NCBI GenBank assembly: GCA_002633025.1 | Contig: NMRB01000979.1 | Location: 34,004-98,003, forward strand | Reading direction: 5' to 3' | Length of the DNA stretch: 64,000 nt | Origin: Notospermus geniculatus | Lineage: Eukaryota; Nemertea; Pilidiophora; Heteronemertea; Lineidae | Part shown: one piece after another, positions 36,801-47,000 of the stretch | Numbering within the stretch: position 1 is the first letter of the stretch | Layout of the letters: each line of letters begins with the position of its first letter | The notes under the pieces: model-generated | What the model was told of the DNA's origin: nothing | Seen by the model: the letters and a program-made list of their open reading frames with translations, nothing else | Databases searched by the model: none | Made by a program: the position numbers and the translations under genes

Positions 36801-39800
36801 CAAGGTACTTCGGGGCAGACTCACTCCTTCAGCAGTTTCGTAATTATCAATTAACCACTGAACCTAAAGCAATACACAAAACAAAGACAATGAGATACAT
36901 GAAATTGGCTACCTTTTTCCTAAACGTCGGGTCCTTAAGCCCAAGAACACTGAGCGGATCAGTTTGCCAAATGATGCAGCATTCATCGCATCCTGTTTAG
37001 TTTCTGCACAGTGTTGTAAATACAAGTTGTACAAGGTGCCACGAGGAAGGCTGACACCATCAGTTGCTTCAAAATTGTCAAAAAGCCATTGGACCTGTGA
37101 GGTCAGAACACAACAGAAAAAATCCGCTCAGACTCATACGTTCATGTGGATGGAAAAAGGAGAGGTTCAGAATACGAAATAGATGAATGAATATATTCTA
37201 TTGCTAAAATTGCACAAATTATCACTCAAGGTGTATCAAGTGTATTTTGTCACAATTTTCATTGAGGAAACAACTTCTGTACTTCCAATGGAAAATTACA
37301 AATCATTGGTGAGTTTAAATTAAGCTCTGTAAATGAACTGGTACCGGGTACATGTATAATTGGCAGAATATTAAAATCTGTGTACAATCTACAATCATCT
37401 TTTTATCAATGATCAAAAATCTCACAGAACCTACAGATAACAAAGTATAGTTTTTTTTACCAAAGTTCATTTAAAGAATGCATCTACCGTTCACATTGTA
37501 AACTTACTGTCGCAGGCGATGCTCTAGTGGTGTGTGTCAGGGGGTGTCCTTCACCATCCATAGTACCCCCTTGAACCAGGTATGTACCTCCTGAATGTGT
37601 CAGGATCTGCCCCTGGATTCCCTGCACACTGCCAATAGGGGTGACAGAAGAATTCATCTGAAAGAAACCAAATCAAAAAGTTCATAACACATAGAAATGT
37701 GATTTTTCAAAAGAAGAACCTAACCCATGCGTCCCGCAAATGAATAAACCTTGAGTGTAGTTTCTCCTCTCACTTAGATTCAAAATGAAACAGAGATCAC
37801 TTAAACTGAACTAAATGCACACTGATCATGCACCAATATTATTGTGATGAATGGTATCCATTGCAAAACCAAGTCATATTGGCTGGTATTCATAAAAGTT
37901 AGCAATGCTTTTACTTAAGATTTGCACAGCGAGGTCTAATGTAAATGTACTACAAAACTTGAAGTAAAGCATTGACTAGCTTTTATGAATATCAGCCATT
38001 CGCCGACATGGCTAATAAACTACCTAGGATAGTCAACATGGAAAAAGATAGCTTTAAAAGCCAAGCTTCTGAATTCCCACAAAAGTAACCAAAGAGAGAA
38101 CTGCAAGGCAAGTTTTATAAAAACCAACAGCACAACACAAAACTGGAACAATGACTACATTTAGCGACAGACAAACAGTGAAAGCAGGATACATCCCCAG
38201 ATTTCCAGTGGTATTTGCTACAGTTCCCTAAGGGAAAACTTGCAGGACAATGTAACAGCTGCTTGTCTTCAAATTCATCGAATAAAAAAAAAGGTGCAAG
38301 GAAACACTACCCAAAACATATTCTATGCGCCAAAGAATCACTTTTTCATGCAAACTAATAGTAGTGAACACTGGCTGGATGCAACGGATTTTAAACACAG
38401 AACGCTGAATTTAATACAAAGGGTGTTCAAGATGCAAGTCTTTACTATTAATTCAGCTTCTAGGCTGAAACCTGATTTATGAAGAAACATACACCGGCCC
38501 AGATTTAGATAGCAATTTAACACCTGTTTTGCTGAACACCCTTTGTATATTTGGTCCTGAATACACACGAGTCCTGAAATACATGGGGCAATCAACTTCA
38601 AACCTACATTTACCATACATACATGTAGGCACAATGCAGAATGTATGAATTCAGGGTCTATGCGTTTTTATTTGTTCGCGGTTTAAGTAGAGAAAAAAGT
38701 CATTTTTCTACATGTATTCCTACCATTTGCTTCAAAGGACAAAAGGCTTTCATGTGCAAAATTGAGCTCTTCTTCAACATTTCAAGGAGAAAGTTTGAAT
38801 GGCCAAAATCGCAACCCCCCCCCCCACTTCTATTCTAAACAATGAAGCAGTTGTCTTATTTAAGAATGCACGGCAACTGGACTTCTCCTCATGTCTGAAG
38901 AAGAGCTAACTGACTCACAACAACATGGCGTGTTCGCTTGGAGTGACGTGCTTCTATTGGACGACAACACTGATCAAGTATTAAAATCTCCTTACATCAT
39001 TCCAGGCATTGACGCCATTGTTGTCATTAACCTTGTCCCTCCTTACCTGGGGATTCCCAGATGTCTGATAGTACGTACTGCCCACAGGTGTGTACATAGT
39101 AGTCTGACTATATTCGGGATAGTTTTGCCTGGAAAGAAATGACGCCTCAAATGCAATTTAAAAGGAAACCTATGGTTTTCAATGTGTCTGGACAATGAAC
39201 ATTACAGTTTACAGAACTAAATTACTAATGGACTGGTACACCTTCCTACAAGTACAACTCTTGATGAGTTCAACAGCCTTCCCTTTTGATGAGAATGTGG
39301 TAGTCTCCTGAATCATGATTCTTATCCTTAGATTCAGCGCTTTAGTGCTGATCAAATGACATGATTCATCTTGAATCCACAAAATATGCTCGTCCATAGT
39401 TGGTTATCAGCTGACAGCAGCACGCAGCATACTGAACAATGCTTGGAATTGTTCAAGTTGCTTCTGCGATGGAATGGCAATCTGAATTTTACTTTGTCAA
39501 TGACACATGCAAAAAGTATTATTTTTACAAACTTTGATGAATCCAAGTGGTTTTAACTGAGATAAAATCACTCATTTGGTAAACCAGATTTTATCGCAAT
39601 ATGATTAAAACCACTTGGATTTTCAACATAATTTTTTACCTACGTTAATGATAAGCTAAAGGTTAGATTGCCATTCCCTCACAGAATCAACTAGTACAAC
39701 AATTCCAAGTGTAGTTCATTTTTCAGCCAATACGTGGCAAGCCATAAGCAGAGTATTCCAAACGGTAAAATCTTACATTTGTCCATTCGTAGCTGCATAT

Positions 39801-42800
39801 AGGGTAGAATCTGGGCTCTCCACATACTGTACATGAGTAGGATATACAGTTGTCTGGCCTGCAGCCTGCAAGGTCACAGTATCTTGGCTTTGTTCATTTT
39901 CTTGAGGCACTGATGCTGAAATCATATGCAAAAGAACATTTCACTTTTCACTACCACCATGGAGAGTAATGATAGGCACACATTGCCCAAAAACAGTTAA
40001 GATTTCAATATACCGGTATTCTAAGTGGTCACCAGCTGGACAACTAGCTGAAGAGTGAATGGACGTGAAGCCAAATGGTACTTGATCAATTTTGGCTTTT
40101 CCACCCCATGATAAATATTTAGTTCATCCTCAGAACAACATAACCGAGGTCCATTTCAATTGTGGAAGTGGCAGTGTTCTCCACGCCAGTTAAAAAAGGG
40201 TGGCCGCCCCCCCTTAAAAATACCAACAGGAAAATCCGCCCCTCTTAAAAATGGCCCGCCCCTCTTAAAAATTCGTCCGCCCTAATATTTATGGTTTAGA
40301 TCACTCAATTATGCATCTCAGATGCTCAGAAAACGCATCTCAGAGCACCTAAAAGCCAAATTTCCCAGACCCCCCGTCAGAAGTCACCTCGCGCGGTGCC
40401 TTCGACACCACGCCCACTGCGCCCCTCTTCTTAGACCAAAACCCTTGCAGAACACTGAGTGGCCATCCAAACTTACTGGTTACAATGAACTGCTGCCCTG
40501 TATGCGCTGACTGAATGATCGTTGCAGTTTGTGGCTGGGATTGGGACTGGTTGTTGGACTTCTGGTTGACTTGCGTCGTTGTCTGTGTCGTCGACTGACT
40601 GGTAGTCTGCAACAAGAAATGTTGACAATAGAGTACGTGTATCCTCGATGCAATGATACTGCATATCTAAGTTCCTTGGCATTCATCAACAAACAAAAGC
40701 TAACATGCAGCTAAGCTGACCAACCTTGAACATGACCTGCATTGCAAGGTGTACTTCATAAACACAGGTGCAATTTGCATCATTTTTAATTTTAAAGAAA
40801 ATCCCAATTTGTTGGTGAATATGTTTCAGGCAATCAATGAGATTCCCACTCTTTGATCTCCCTGACTTGGTTTTTCTGAGAAAATCACTAACAAGAAAAA
40901 GATGCATGCTTCACTGCTTTCTTGTTATAATTTTTGCAGGTTGGCAAAATTATAGGTGAATTCTTTTTTCTTATTATATAATTAATAATGTCTCTATAAT
41001 CAGTGAACTACACTGACCCCTTTTTTTAAATCATCAACAACACCCAGCTTTGTACGCTTATGGCTAACTGCAATCTTGTTTTAAATTTACAAGGAGTATT
41101 TTCTGGAACTTAATATTTATTGTCAGCAAGTGAGTGAAACACCAAATACACCACAACAGTAAAATCACTTCACAACTTTAATGCACACCACTTAACTTTG
41201 CTTGGCTGGTGGTACATGCAATTGACAGGGTTTCCTCCATAATGGGACACATAAAATTTCCGATCCATTATATGCGTTGCATGATGTGCTTTTTAAGACA
41301 CATCATGTAATGTATACATGAGTACAACCCTCCTAATGATCCAAATCAGGAGGCGGGGAGGAAGGAAACCCTGGTAGTGATGTGGTGCGAACTCTGAAGA
41401 AGAGTGGCGGTGGCAGTAGGAGCAATAGACTTGGGTGTACGGTGCAAAGAAATCCATCATTCATGACATTACTTTTTTGTATTGTACATCAGTACACCTC
41501 TGCTTGAAGAACATAAAAATCGCTTTGTCCAAGTTAGTAAAGGACTGGAGACCACTTCTGACAGAAAAATGAACATCGAACACACGTGGTTACCATGGAG
41601 ATTAAAGAAATTTCCTGTTAATGGTCTTAAAGAGAGACAAGCCTCTATCGTGTCAAACAGGCCTCAGAAGATTGTGAATTATTGGATGTTACAGAATAAA
41701 GCAAGCCCGGACTTGTAACAGTCACAGTACCATATGAACTAGTCAGCACAACACACTGATGGTGGGGTAACTATGATTATTTACAAGAAACTGGACTGAG
41801 TACTTTTTTTGTCCATTTTACTTCAAGGAAATGAACATTACATCACAGTTGGTTGACCAAAAAACTTCTCCTTATGTATCTTCAATGTTTCTGCTTCTAT
41901 TTCCACGGAAGCCACTGTCTGGCCTGGTGGCATTTCATGACTGACACAGGTACCAAGCATATTGTTTTGGTTTTTTACAATTGTCAAAACCACTGGGGGA
42001 TGGGGATAAACATTGCTTGGGACTGTGTCACTCTTGCATCTCCACGGTAACCAAGTACCCCAAGATTCAGGCTGCCTTACCAAGCAGAATGATCACAACT
42101 TGGAACAATTTCTTGTGTAGAGACAGTGCATCTGAGAGGAGATGAACAGATCACCACGAAATTTACATGTATGCTGCGCAGACAACTTCTTCCTCTGCTG
42201 AAGATTGACACTAATGACAATAAGAGATTTGGTAAATTTTTATCCTCATTTATATATAGATTTTTATTACTTCAAACATCCATCNGAGGGAGACCCGAAA
42301 GAGCTGTTGCTGCGCGGCATTCTGGCTCGTTCTTGCGTGGCTGACGAAGTCAGAACCCGAGTCAGACGCGCTGTATTTACCCCCACCCCCCTCCAATTTT
42401 ATTGCATTTCTGTACGAATCTCAGGACCCAACTTTTGGCCTCCCAAAACCGGAAATCCGGCACAATCTGGAAGATTCCCATGCCTGATTATTCATTGAAG
42501 AATCAACTGGAAAATATGTTGTTTTTCAAACCAATAACCAAACATCAACTTTTACAGTTCAAAAACACCAATCCAACAGACATGACAGACATGACAGAAT
42601 GGATCATGCACAACTTAGTACATGTAGACAACATGGTGCTCTGTTCAGAGAAACATTTGACCCTAGCTTGCTTAAACCAGCAGAAGCCAGGGTCGATGAG
42701 TCATTTGGAAGTTGTAGGCTATCAGTGGAACAAGTCTAGTAGAATATCTTTTTTACCTCATGCCCAACCCAATGCTGCAAAACATGTCACATGCATTAGT

Positions 42801-43984
42801 GGTCGCCCATAAAATACATAAATTGAAAAAATAAAACATTCGTCCGACTTCCATGGCATGACATCATAAAGAACACACGCCATACTATACAGTGTGAGTC
42901 AAAAAAGAGGGTGCAATTTTTTTGACTTGCACAGTATGTACATCAAACCCACAGTTGCATTTCTCGCCAAAAATATAAGCATGCAAGTTCTAGCTTGAGC
43001 ACAGTGACTGAATGATGTGAATGCTATCATTCAATCATTGACCAGACATGTACCTACCACTCAAAAAAGAACTTTGAACTAAAAAAATATCAAATCAACT
43101 TGGCCCAGATTCTATTTCTTCAATATGCAAATTGACTTTTCTCACTGCTTCAACATTCTGACCAATAACTTGACATTATTTCTGTCATATTACACTTCCG
43201 CCTCAAAACCCAGTCTTTGGCATTTTTTTTTAGGATGTGTTAGAGACAGTATCATTTGTATCATTTTCATCATCATACACTTTATTCACAGGTTATAAGT
43301 AATGTGATCAACTACCACATGAAAACAAATCTTGTGTCAAAATGGCTTTTTTGTCATTAGCCTACATGTTTGTTTTGCTACCAGAGCAGCAAAGTTTGGT
43401 TATGGTTGTTTTCTCTCTTCCCAATGCAGAATGTGATTCACAAACAAAGCCAACATTACAAGTATACAAATTGGCTGTGTTCAGAAAAAAGTGCAGTTGC
43501 TCAGCAATGAACAAAGCAATGCTAATCATGCCAAGCACCCAATAAGTACTGTGAGATTGTGCTGAGACGTACATGTATGTATTATACTTGGTAACGACAT
43601 GCGAACACTACAATATGTACGTGAGCGAGCACAAATTAATGTGTCCATCCATTCCAAGCACTGACCAGAAGATGAAGCAACTTTTGCACAGCTCATCATC
43701 AAAGAACAACCGTCAAATTTCCCCACACACGAGTATCCCTCCCAAAAATTAAACAGTCTACAAATCAGGGTCTATTCAAACACTATGCATGCAAGCACAT
43801 TATACAGCTCAGGCACTGCTGAACACTTCCATTTCATAAAATAATAAACACGGGTTTCAATTATAATGATCCAAAACGAAATTCAAATACGCTTATTTAA
43901 CAGGCAGAATATTAAGACTTATCTTACCTGCACAGTGTTAGCACTAATTGCCTGCATTTCCGAGACATACGTCTGATCAGCCAT
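27895..43984 (-). CDS. RFX1/2/3-type winged-helix transcription factor
   Basis: Coding exons on the minus strand (canonical path): 43984-43928 (exon to 44007), 40606-40477, 39915-39777, 39128-39047, 37657-37508, 36863-36682, 33852-33736, 31857-31623, 31465-31374, 31050-30801, 30585-30436, 30316-30108, 29114-28961 and 28224-27895. They total 2277 bp and 758 aa (human RFX3 749); all phases close. The Q/T-rich N-terminus (1-180) is activation-domain-like. The DNA-binding domain is about 187-260, with recognition-helix motif [11 protein letters not shown] and wing [13 protein letters not shown]. The B, C and dimerisation regions follow ([60 protein letters not shown]). The C-terminus after MGE is T/S-rich and diverges from human. 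The Met at 43984 is chosen because joining to the upstream non-coding exon puts an in-frame TAA before it. RFX factors bind X-boxes as dimers and drive ciliary genes. Two DNA-binding exons have tandem alternative copies, listed separately. It is an RFX1/2/3-class gene; I cannot assign one vertebrate paralog. Confidence 0.97.
28401..28803. mobile_element. 403-bp DNA element with TSD in the last RFX intron
   Basis: Terminal inverted repeat CAGGGTGCGTGCA (13 bp, perfect), flanked by a TTAATT direct repeat (28395-28400 and 28804-28809). The interior repeats AAATTTAAGACTTTTTAAG several times. It is non-autonomous, with a structure like hAT-type MITEs. It lies between the last two RFX exons. Confidence 0.85.
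29010..29261. repeat. First copy of a duplicated block (RFX exon 13 side)
   Basis: It covers the first 105 bp of RFX exon 13 and its upstream intron up to a SINE-like head (GCGTGGTGGCGCAGTGGTAA). It is nearly identical to 29637-29887, including intron sequence. The two exon copies differ at two synonymous bases, as expected for alleles. Confidence 0.85.
29636..29636. other. Assembly gap (single N) at a redundant contig join
   Basis: Sequence before the N ends in a 363-bp stretch absent from the second copy. Sequence after it restarts in the middle of RFX exon 13. The pattern is that of two haplotype contigs joined end to end. Confidence 0.8.
29637..29741 (-). pseudogene. Truncated second copy of RFX exon 13
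   Basis: It reads [20 protein letters not shown] and onward in frame from an intact acceptor at 29742-29743. It stops at the N, so the 3' half and splice donor are missing. It differs from 29010-29114 by two synonymous bases. I read it as allelic redundancy at a gap, not a working exon. Confidence 0.75.
29841..30074 (+). mobile_element. SINE-like element in RFX intron 12
   Basis: It starts GCGTGGTGGCGCAGTGG, an A-box-like tRNA head. It ends with CTGCTGCAGTAAAACGGCAC followed by a TTATTATTATT-type tail. The head also occurs at 29212-29261 in the redundant copy. A different family from the SINE at 10461. Confidence 0.55.
32083..32206. mobile_element. Foldback element in RFX intron 7
   Basis: The arms read TAGGGTCGTATTTTAGAACG and its near complement, over about 50 bp on each side. 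It lies between the wing exons and exon 8. Confidence 0.75.
33565..33681 (-). CDS. RFX exon 7b: alternative wing exon, Tyr form
   Basis: A 117-bp exon with acceptor TTTTCAG and donor AAAAG|GTAATT. It encodes the end of the DNA-binding domain starting [18 protein letters not shown]. It is the downstream copy of a tandem pair. Compared with exon 7a it differs at 10 bases in 9 codons, and only one change alters the protein: Tyr for His at residue 253. Phase and length equal those of 7a, so it can replace 7a without a frame change. The intron between the copies is only 54 bp, probably too short to splice efficiently, which would make the copies mutually exclusive. His at this place is what I know in human RFX1-3, so this is the derived form. 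Confidence 0.85.
33736..33852 (-). CDS. RFX exon 7a: canonical wing exon, His form
   Basis: A 117-bp exon with acceptor TTTTCAG and donor AAAAG|GTAATT, encoding [18 protein letters not shown] and then [20 protein letters not shown]. This matches human RFX1-3 through the wing and third strand. It is the upstream copy of the pair. Eight of the nine codon differences from 7b are synonymous, which points to selection on both copies. The first 40 or so bases are identical apart from the His/Tyr codon. Confidence 0.92.
36682..36863 (-). CDS. RFX exon 6a: canonical DNA-binding core
   Basis: A 182-bp exon, acceptor TGCTTTAG and donor ACAAG|GTACTT. It encodes helices 1-3 of the winged helix: [20 protein letters not shown], then [22 protein letters not shown] completed by exon 7. 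It agrees closely with human RFX1-3. It is the downstream copy of a tandem pair, separated from 6b by a 49-bp intron. Its acceptor's pyrimidine tract fills most of that intron. Confidence 0.95.
36913..37094 (-). CDS. RFX exon 6b: divergent alternative DNA-binding core
   Basis: A 182-bp exon, acceptor ACCTCACAG and donor AAAAG|GTAGCC, with the same phase as 6a. It encodes [20 protein letters not shown], then [20 protein letters not shown] and GKR. It differs from 6a at 14 residues: I191F, Y194F, T196A, A197T, E198D, S205G, H210L, R213Q, H216A, Q218T, M220Q, P222A, P225A and T246K. The recognition helix from A226 to G245 is identical. T246K adds a basic residue at the wing. Splicing 6b to 6a would give AGG TTC AGT GGT TAA, a stop after four codons, so a productive mRNA can hold only one copy. 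The intact frame, splice sites and helix argue against a dead copy. Confidence 0.88.
37880..37998. mobile_element. Foldback MITE in RFX intron 4
   Basis: TGGCTGGTATTCATAAAAG is mirrored by CTTTTATGAATATCAGCCA. The inner arms around GCAATGCTTTTACTT are also inverted. About 119 bp. Confidence 0.7.
38414..38548. mobile_element. Foldback element in RFX intron 4
   Basis: ATACAAAGGGTGTTCA on the left and GAACACCCTTTGTAT on the right, 135 bp in all. An inner GCTTCTAGGCTGAAACC shows weak complementarity. Confidence 0.6.
39541..39620. repeat. Hairpin in RFX intron 3
   Basis: ATCCAAGTGGTTTTAA and TTAAAACCACTTGGAT are perfect inverted 16-mers. A second inner pair, GATAAAATC and GATTTTATC, makes an 80-bp double stem. 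Confidence 0.7.
41589..41602 (-). promoter_or_regulatory. X-box-like sequence in RFX intron 1 coding region flank
   Basis: GTTACCATGGAGAT, read on the plus strand, matches 12 of 14 positions of the RFX X-box consensus GTHNYYATRRNAAC. A related sequence GTTACCGTGGAGAT occurs on the minus strand near 42040. Both are in the intron between RFX exons 1 and 2. Chance matches at this stringency are common. Confidence 0.2.
42285..42285. other. Assembly gap (single N) in an RFX intron
   Basis: Base composition changes sharply across the N: AT-rich before it, GC-rich after it for about 100 bp (GACCCGAAAGAGCTGTTGC onward). Sequence on the right may be a fragment of a mobile element or a misjoin. Confidence 0.7.
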
Positions 43985-44007
43985 AAGCGACTGTCTTCCG
44001 GTGTCAG

Positions 44008-47000
44008 CTGAAAGAAGAGAACGAAGAAAATATTAATGTTGGCCATATTATATAATAAAGTGCAATCAACACATGGTACATGTACAAGTACAAACGAAAT
44101 TTGATCAAACTGCAGGTCTGCCCTTTTATTTCCTGTAATGCCCAACTCAAGCTGCCACAAAGCTGACAAAAACACAGTTGCAACAAATGGATACATCTAC
44201 CTACCGGTACATGCATTGTACATTGCAGTCATTTTGTCGCAACTTTTGTCATACATGTCATAACGACACAGCACAGGAGAGTTCTGTATGCACAGTTCGT
44301 AGAATCTTGGAACGAGTTACCCCAAGTGCAACCACACACACAGCACACATTATTATTTACATTGTGGTACATAAAAATCAATGACGATTAATACAAGTTA
44401 CAAACAGCTTCCAGCATGAAAGGAACGGATAAAGCATTTCATTAAAATTATCCTCAGATTATAAGTTGCATGTCATTACATATATCCATTGGATTTCCAT
44501 TATTAGAAATGAGGCTATTACAATACGACGGACATTCACATGCATTACCATGACTATACACGCCGTAATATATGGAACATGAAATTCTTTTTCACTGCTC
44601 TCGAGACATGCGAGGGCATTCAAATGAAACTCTTGAGGGAAGTATACAACCTACATGTACGGAAGAGAAAATGAGATTTATAAGTACTGTACTGAATTAT
44701 GATGGTGCGTGTTCATGTTTTGTCTCCTTAGACAACAAAGTAGGTTCATGTGATGTATGCTATGGTACATGTACATGTATGTATGAACCTGCCATGTCTC
44801 CAGCTTTCTCAGGACAGAAGAAAGGCATCACCAAGACTTGGAAATGACCCGAAGATGAACAGCCCTGGTGTGGGCTATCTTAGAAGAAAATGCAACTCCC
44901 TCACGAGAGAATGAAGTACTGATGATGATGAAGTTTACGTCTTCCTAACACAATGACAATGGGCTCATGAAATTCATCTAAATAACCAAGTCTCATTTTG
45001 GAATGTATTTTTTGCAAAAACCCAATTTTCCACTACTTAAAAACGGTTTTTTATTTAGATTCCCATTATTTTTGTCAATATACTGGTATAGGCTACGTAC
45101 ATTTTTGTCTCAGTACCTGCAAACTCCTTCTTGAGCCTCCAGCCCAAAGACATTTTGCGAAAGTCATACAACCCAGTTGAAACTTTGCAAATCAAATGTC
45201 ACTGGAATTATTAATTTGAATTACCATAACAATGCACTTAATCCATGAAACAAAACCAGTCATGTGCAGCTGCACAATTCAGAGGCAACCGAAGCTGAAA
45301 TCCCACCAGGACACAGGAGGTATACTGCAGATATTGATAAAAGAGAATACGACCAAGTGATATTAATCAGTTTGACAGCAATGAGAGATACCCTGGCCAT
45401 AGCAACCAATAAACAGTGGTGGTGATACCAAGGCAACCACCATTTCCGATGATCATTCAAGCCTCGTGCATACTGATCAAAATTCCTTCTAGTGGGATAC
45501 CGTGTAATGTAGCCCAGGATGGAGAATAGGCCGATTGATATATAATCCTGGCCGCACTTGTGGGACAATAGAATTTCACACTGCTGTGAATTTCATGGAT
45601 GAGGTTTTACATTGATCTGACTTCTTTCCATTAATGCAATGTTATACAGCATGTCGGTAAAGGCATTGTATTGGGATGGCGAACCAATCGAAGACAATCG
45701 TTTTCCATATACCACACAACTGAAGGGGTTTAGAAACATAAAGCAATTATACAGTTCGTCTATTTCACAGTCAAGCTACCATCAATATGGAAATTTACAA
45801 CTACAGTTCATCATTAAGCCAAGTCACCATTCTCCACCTACCGGTAGTCTGGCCATCTACTACCCTCCCACCACCACCAGCATCTAGCTGGCACCACCAA
45901 AGTTTGTACACGAGTCCAGTGTACTGGTAGCAGGAAGCCATAGGCCTAAGGGGAACAAGTTTAGAATCCCCGATCAGTGCCCAAAAAAAGGTCATCGATT
46001 GACGGAATAAGCCGCATTGTACAATAGGATTTCCATTGTGTGCCATGATGGAGTAACGTCACTTCCGATCGGGGATTCTAAACTTTAGCCGCCTAAGGCT
46101 AACTCTGAATCTGACACTCCTCCTCCAGTCCTAAATGTAGATTGATGAGATAAAGTCATGGCTTCTCGGCCGAACCATAGTCTCCACCTAAAAGCATCCT
46201 GTTCCAGCAAAGGTGCATAGTCAAAGAGACCTCTCCATTTAATAGGGTTAATGGTATCACCATGATTTCGAAGAGTATGTGCGCTGAAACAGACAGGGCC
46301 TCACTACTGTATTCTTGTTACTTTTCGACATCGTGCAATTGTATTACAATCGCACGCCGCCGAAATGTAACGAGAATGGATCCAGCAAGCCATCTCTGCA
46401 AGGCACTGAGGACAGAAAGAACTTTGAAACCAGATAAAAATGCTGGTAATCTCAGCTCAGCTTAACAACAGCTGCTGCCGCTACATTGCAGAGAAACGGT
46501 GACAGTGTTCTGCAGAAACTTTTCCATTTAAAGGCCTAAGGAACTTACCATCACCAATAGAAGGAATACAATACATTAGCTGGTATCCATGGAAATAGGC
46601 TGGCAAATCTTAAGCACAGTTTGATTTGAGTCTCACTCTCGCAGGATACAGTGTCGTGTTCGTGGTCTACAACTACACATTTCCATTAGATTTGATCAAG
46701 TCAAGGATGACATGAAGATGATGGACAGTTTTGCTGCAGAGAAGTCTGGCATGATTAACTCTTTTTTTCGTGTAACCCACAGCAAACAAAATGAACAAAT
46801 CTTGAGATGTTGAACCAAGAAGCAGTCATGGCATATGGCAGTGCCTAATAATTTTTTCATCAAAATGCCTATCATCTACAAAGGATTAATATAATGCAGT
46901 GAGGTGTCCAAACATGCAAATTTGAAATAAGTACTTTGAAAATACATGTTGAGACTTTTCTAGTCTCTCCAACTGAAAAGTGCCTGAGGAAGACCCCGGT

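Noticed and set aside
41838-42083. Minus-strand frame with a hydrophilic peptide, considered as an additional RFX N-terminal exon.
   Set aside because: No suitable acceptor and donor in phase, and RFX exons 1 and 2 already join in frame.
42286-42400. GC-rich open frame after the N, reading [21 protein letters not shown].
   Set aside because: Short, no splice context, and no family I can name. It may be a retroelement fragment or misjoined sequence.
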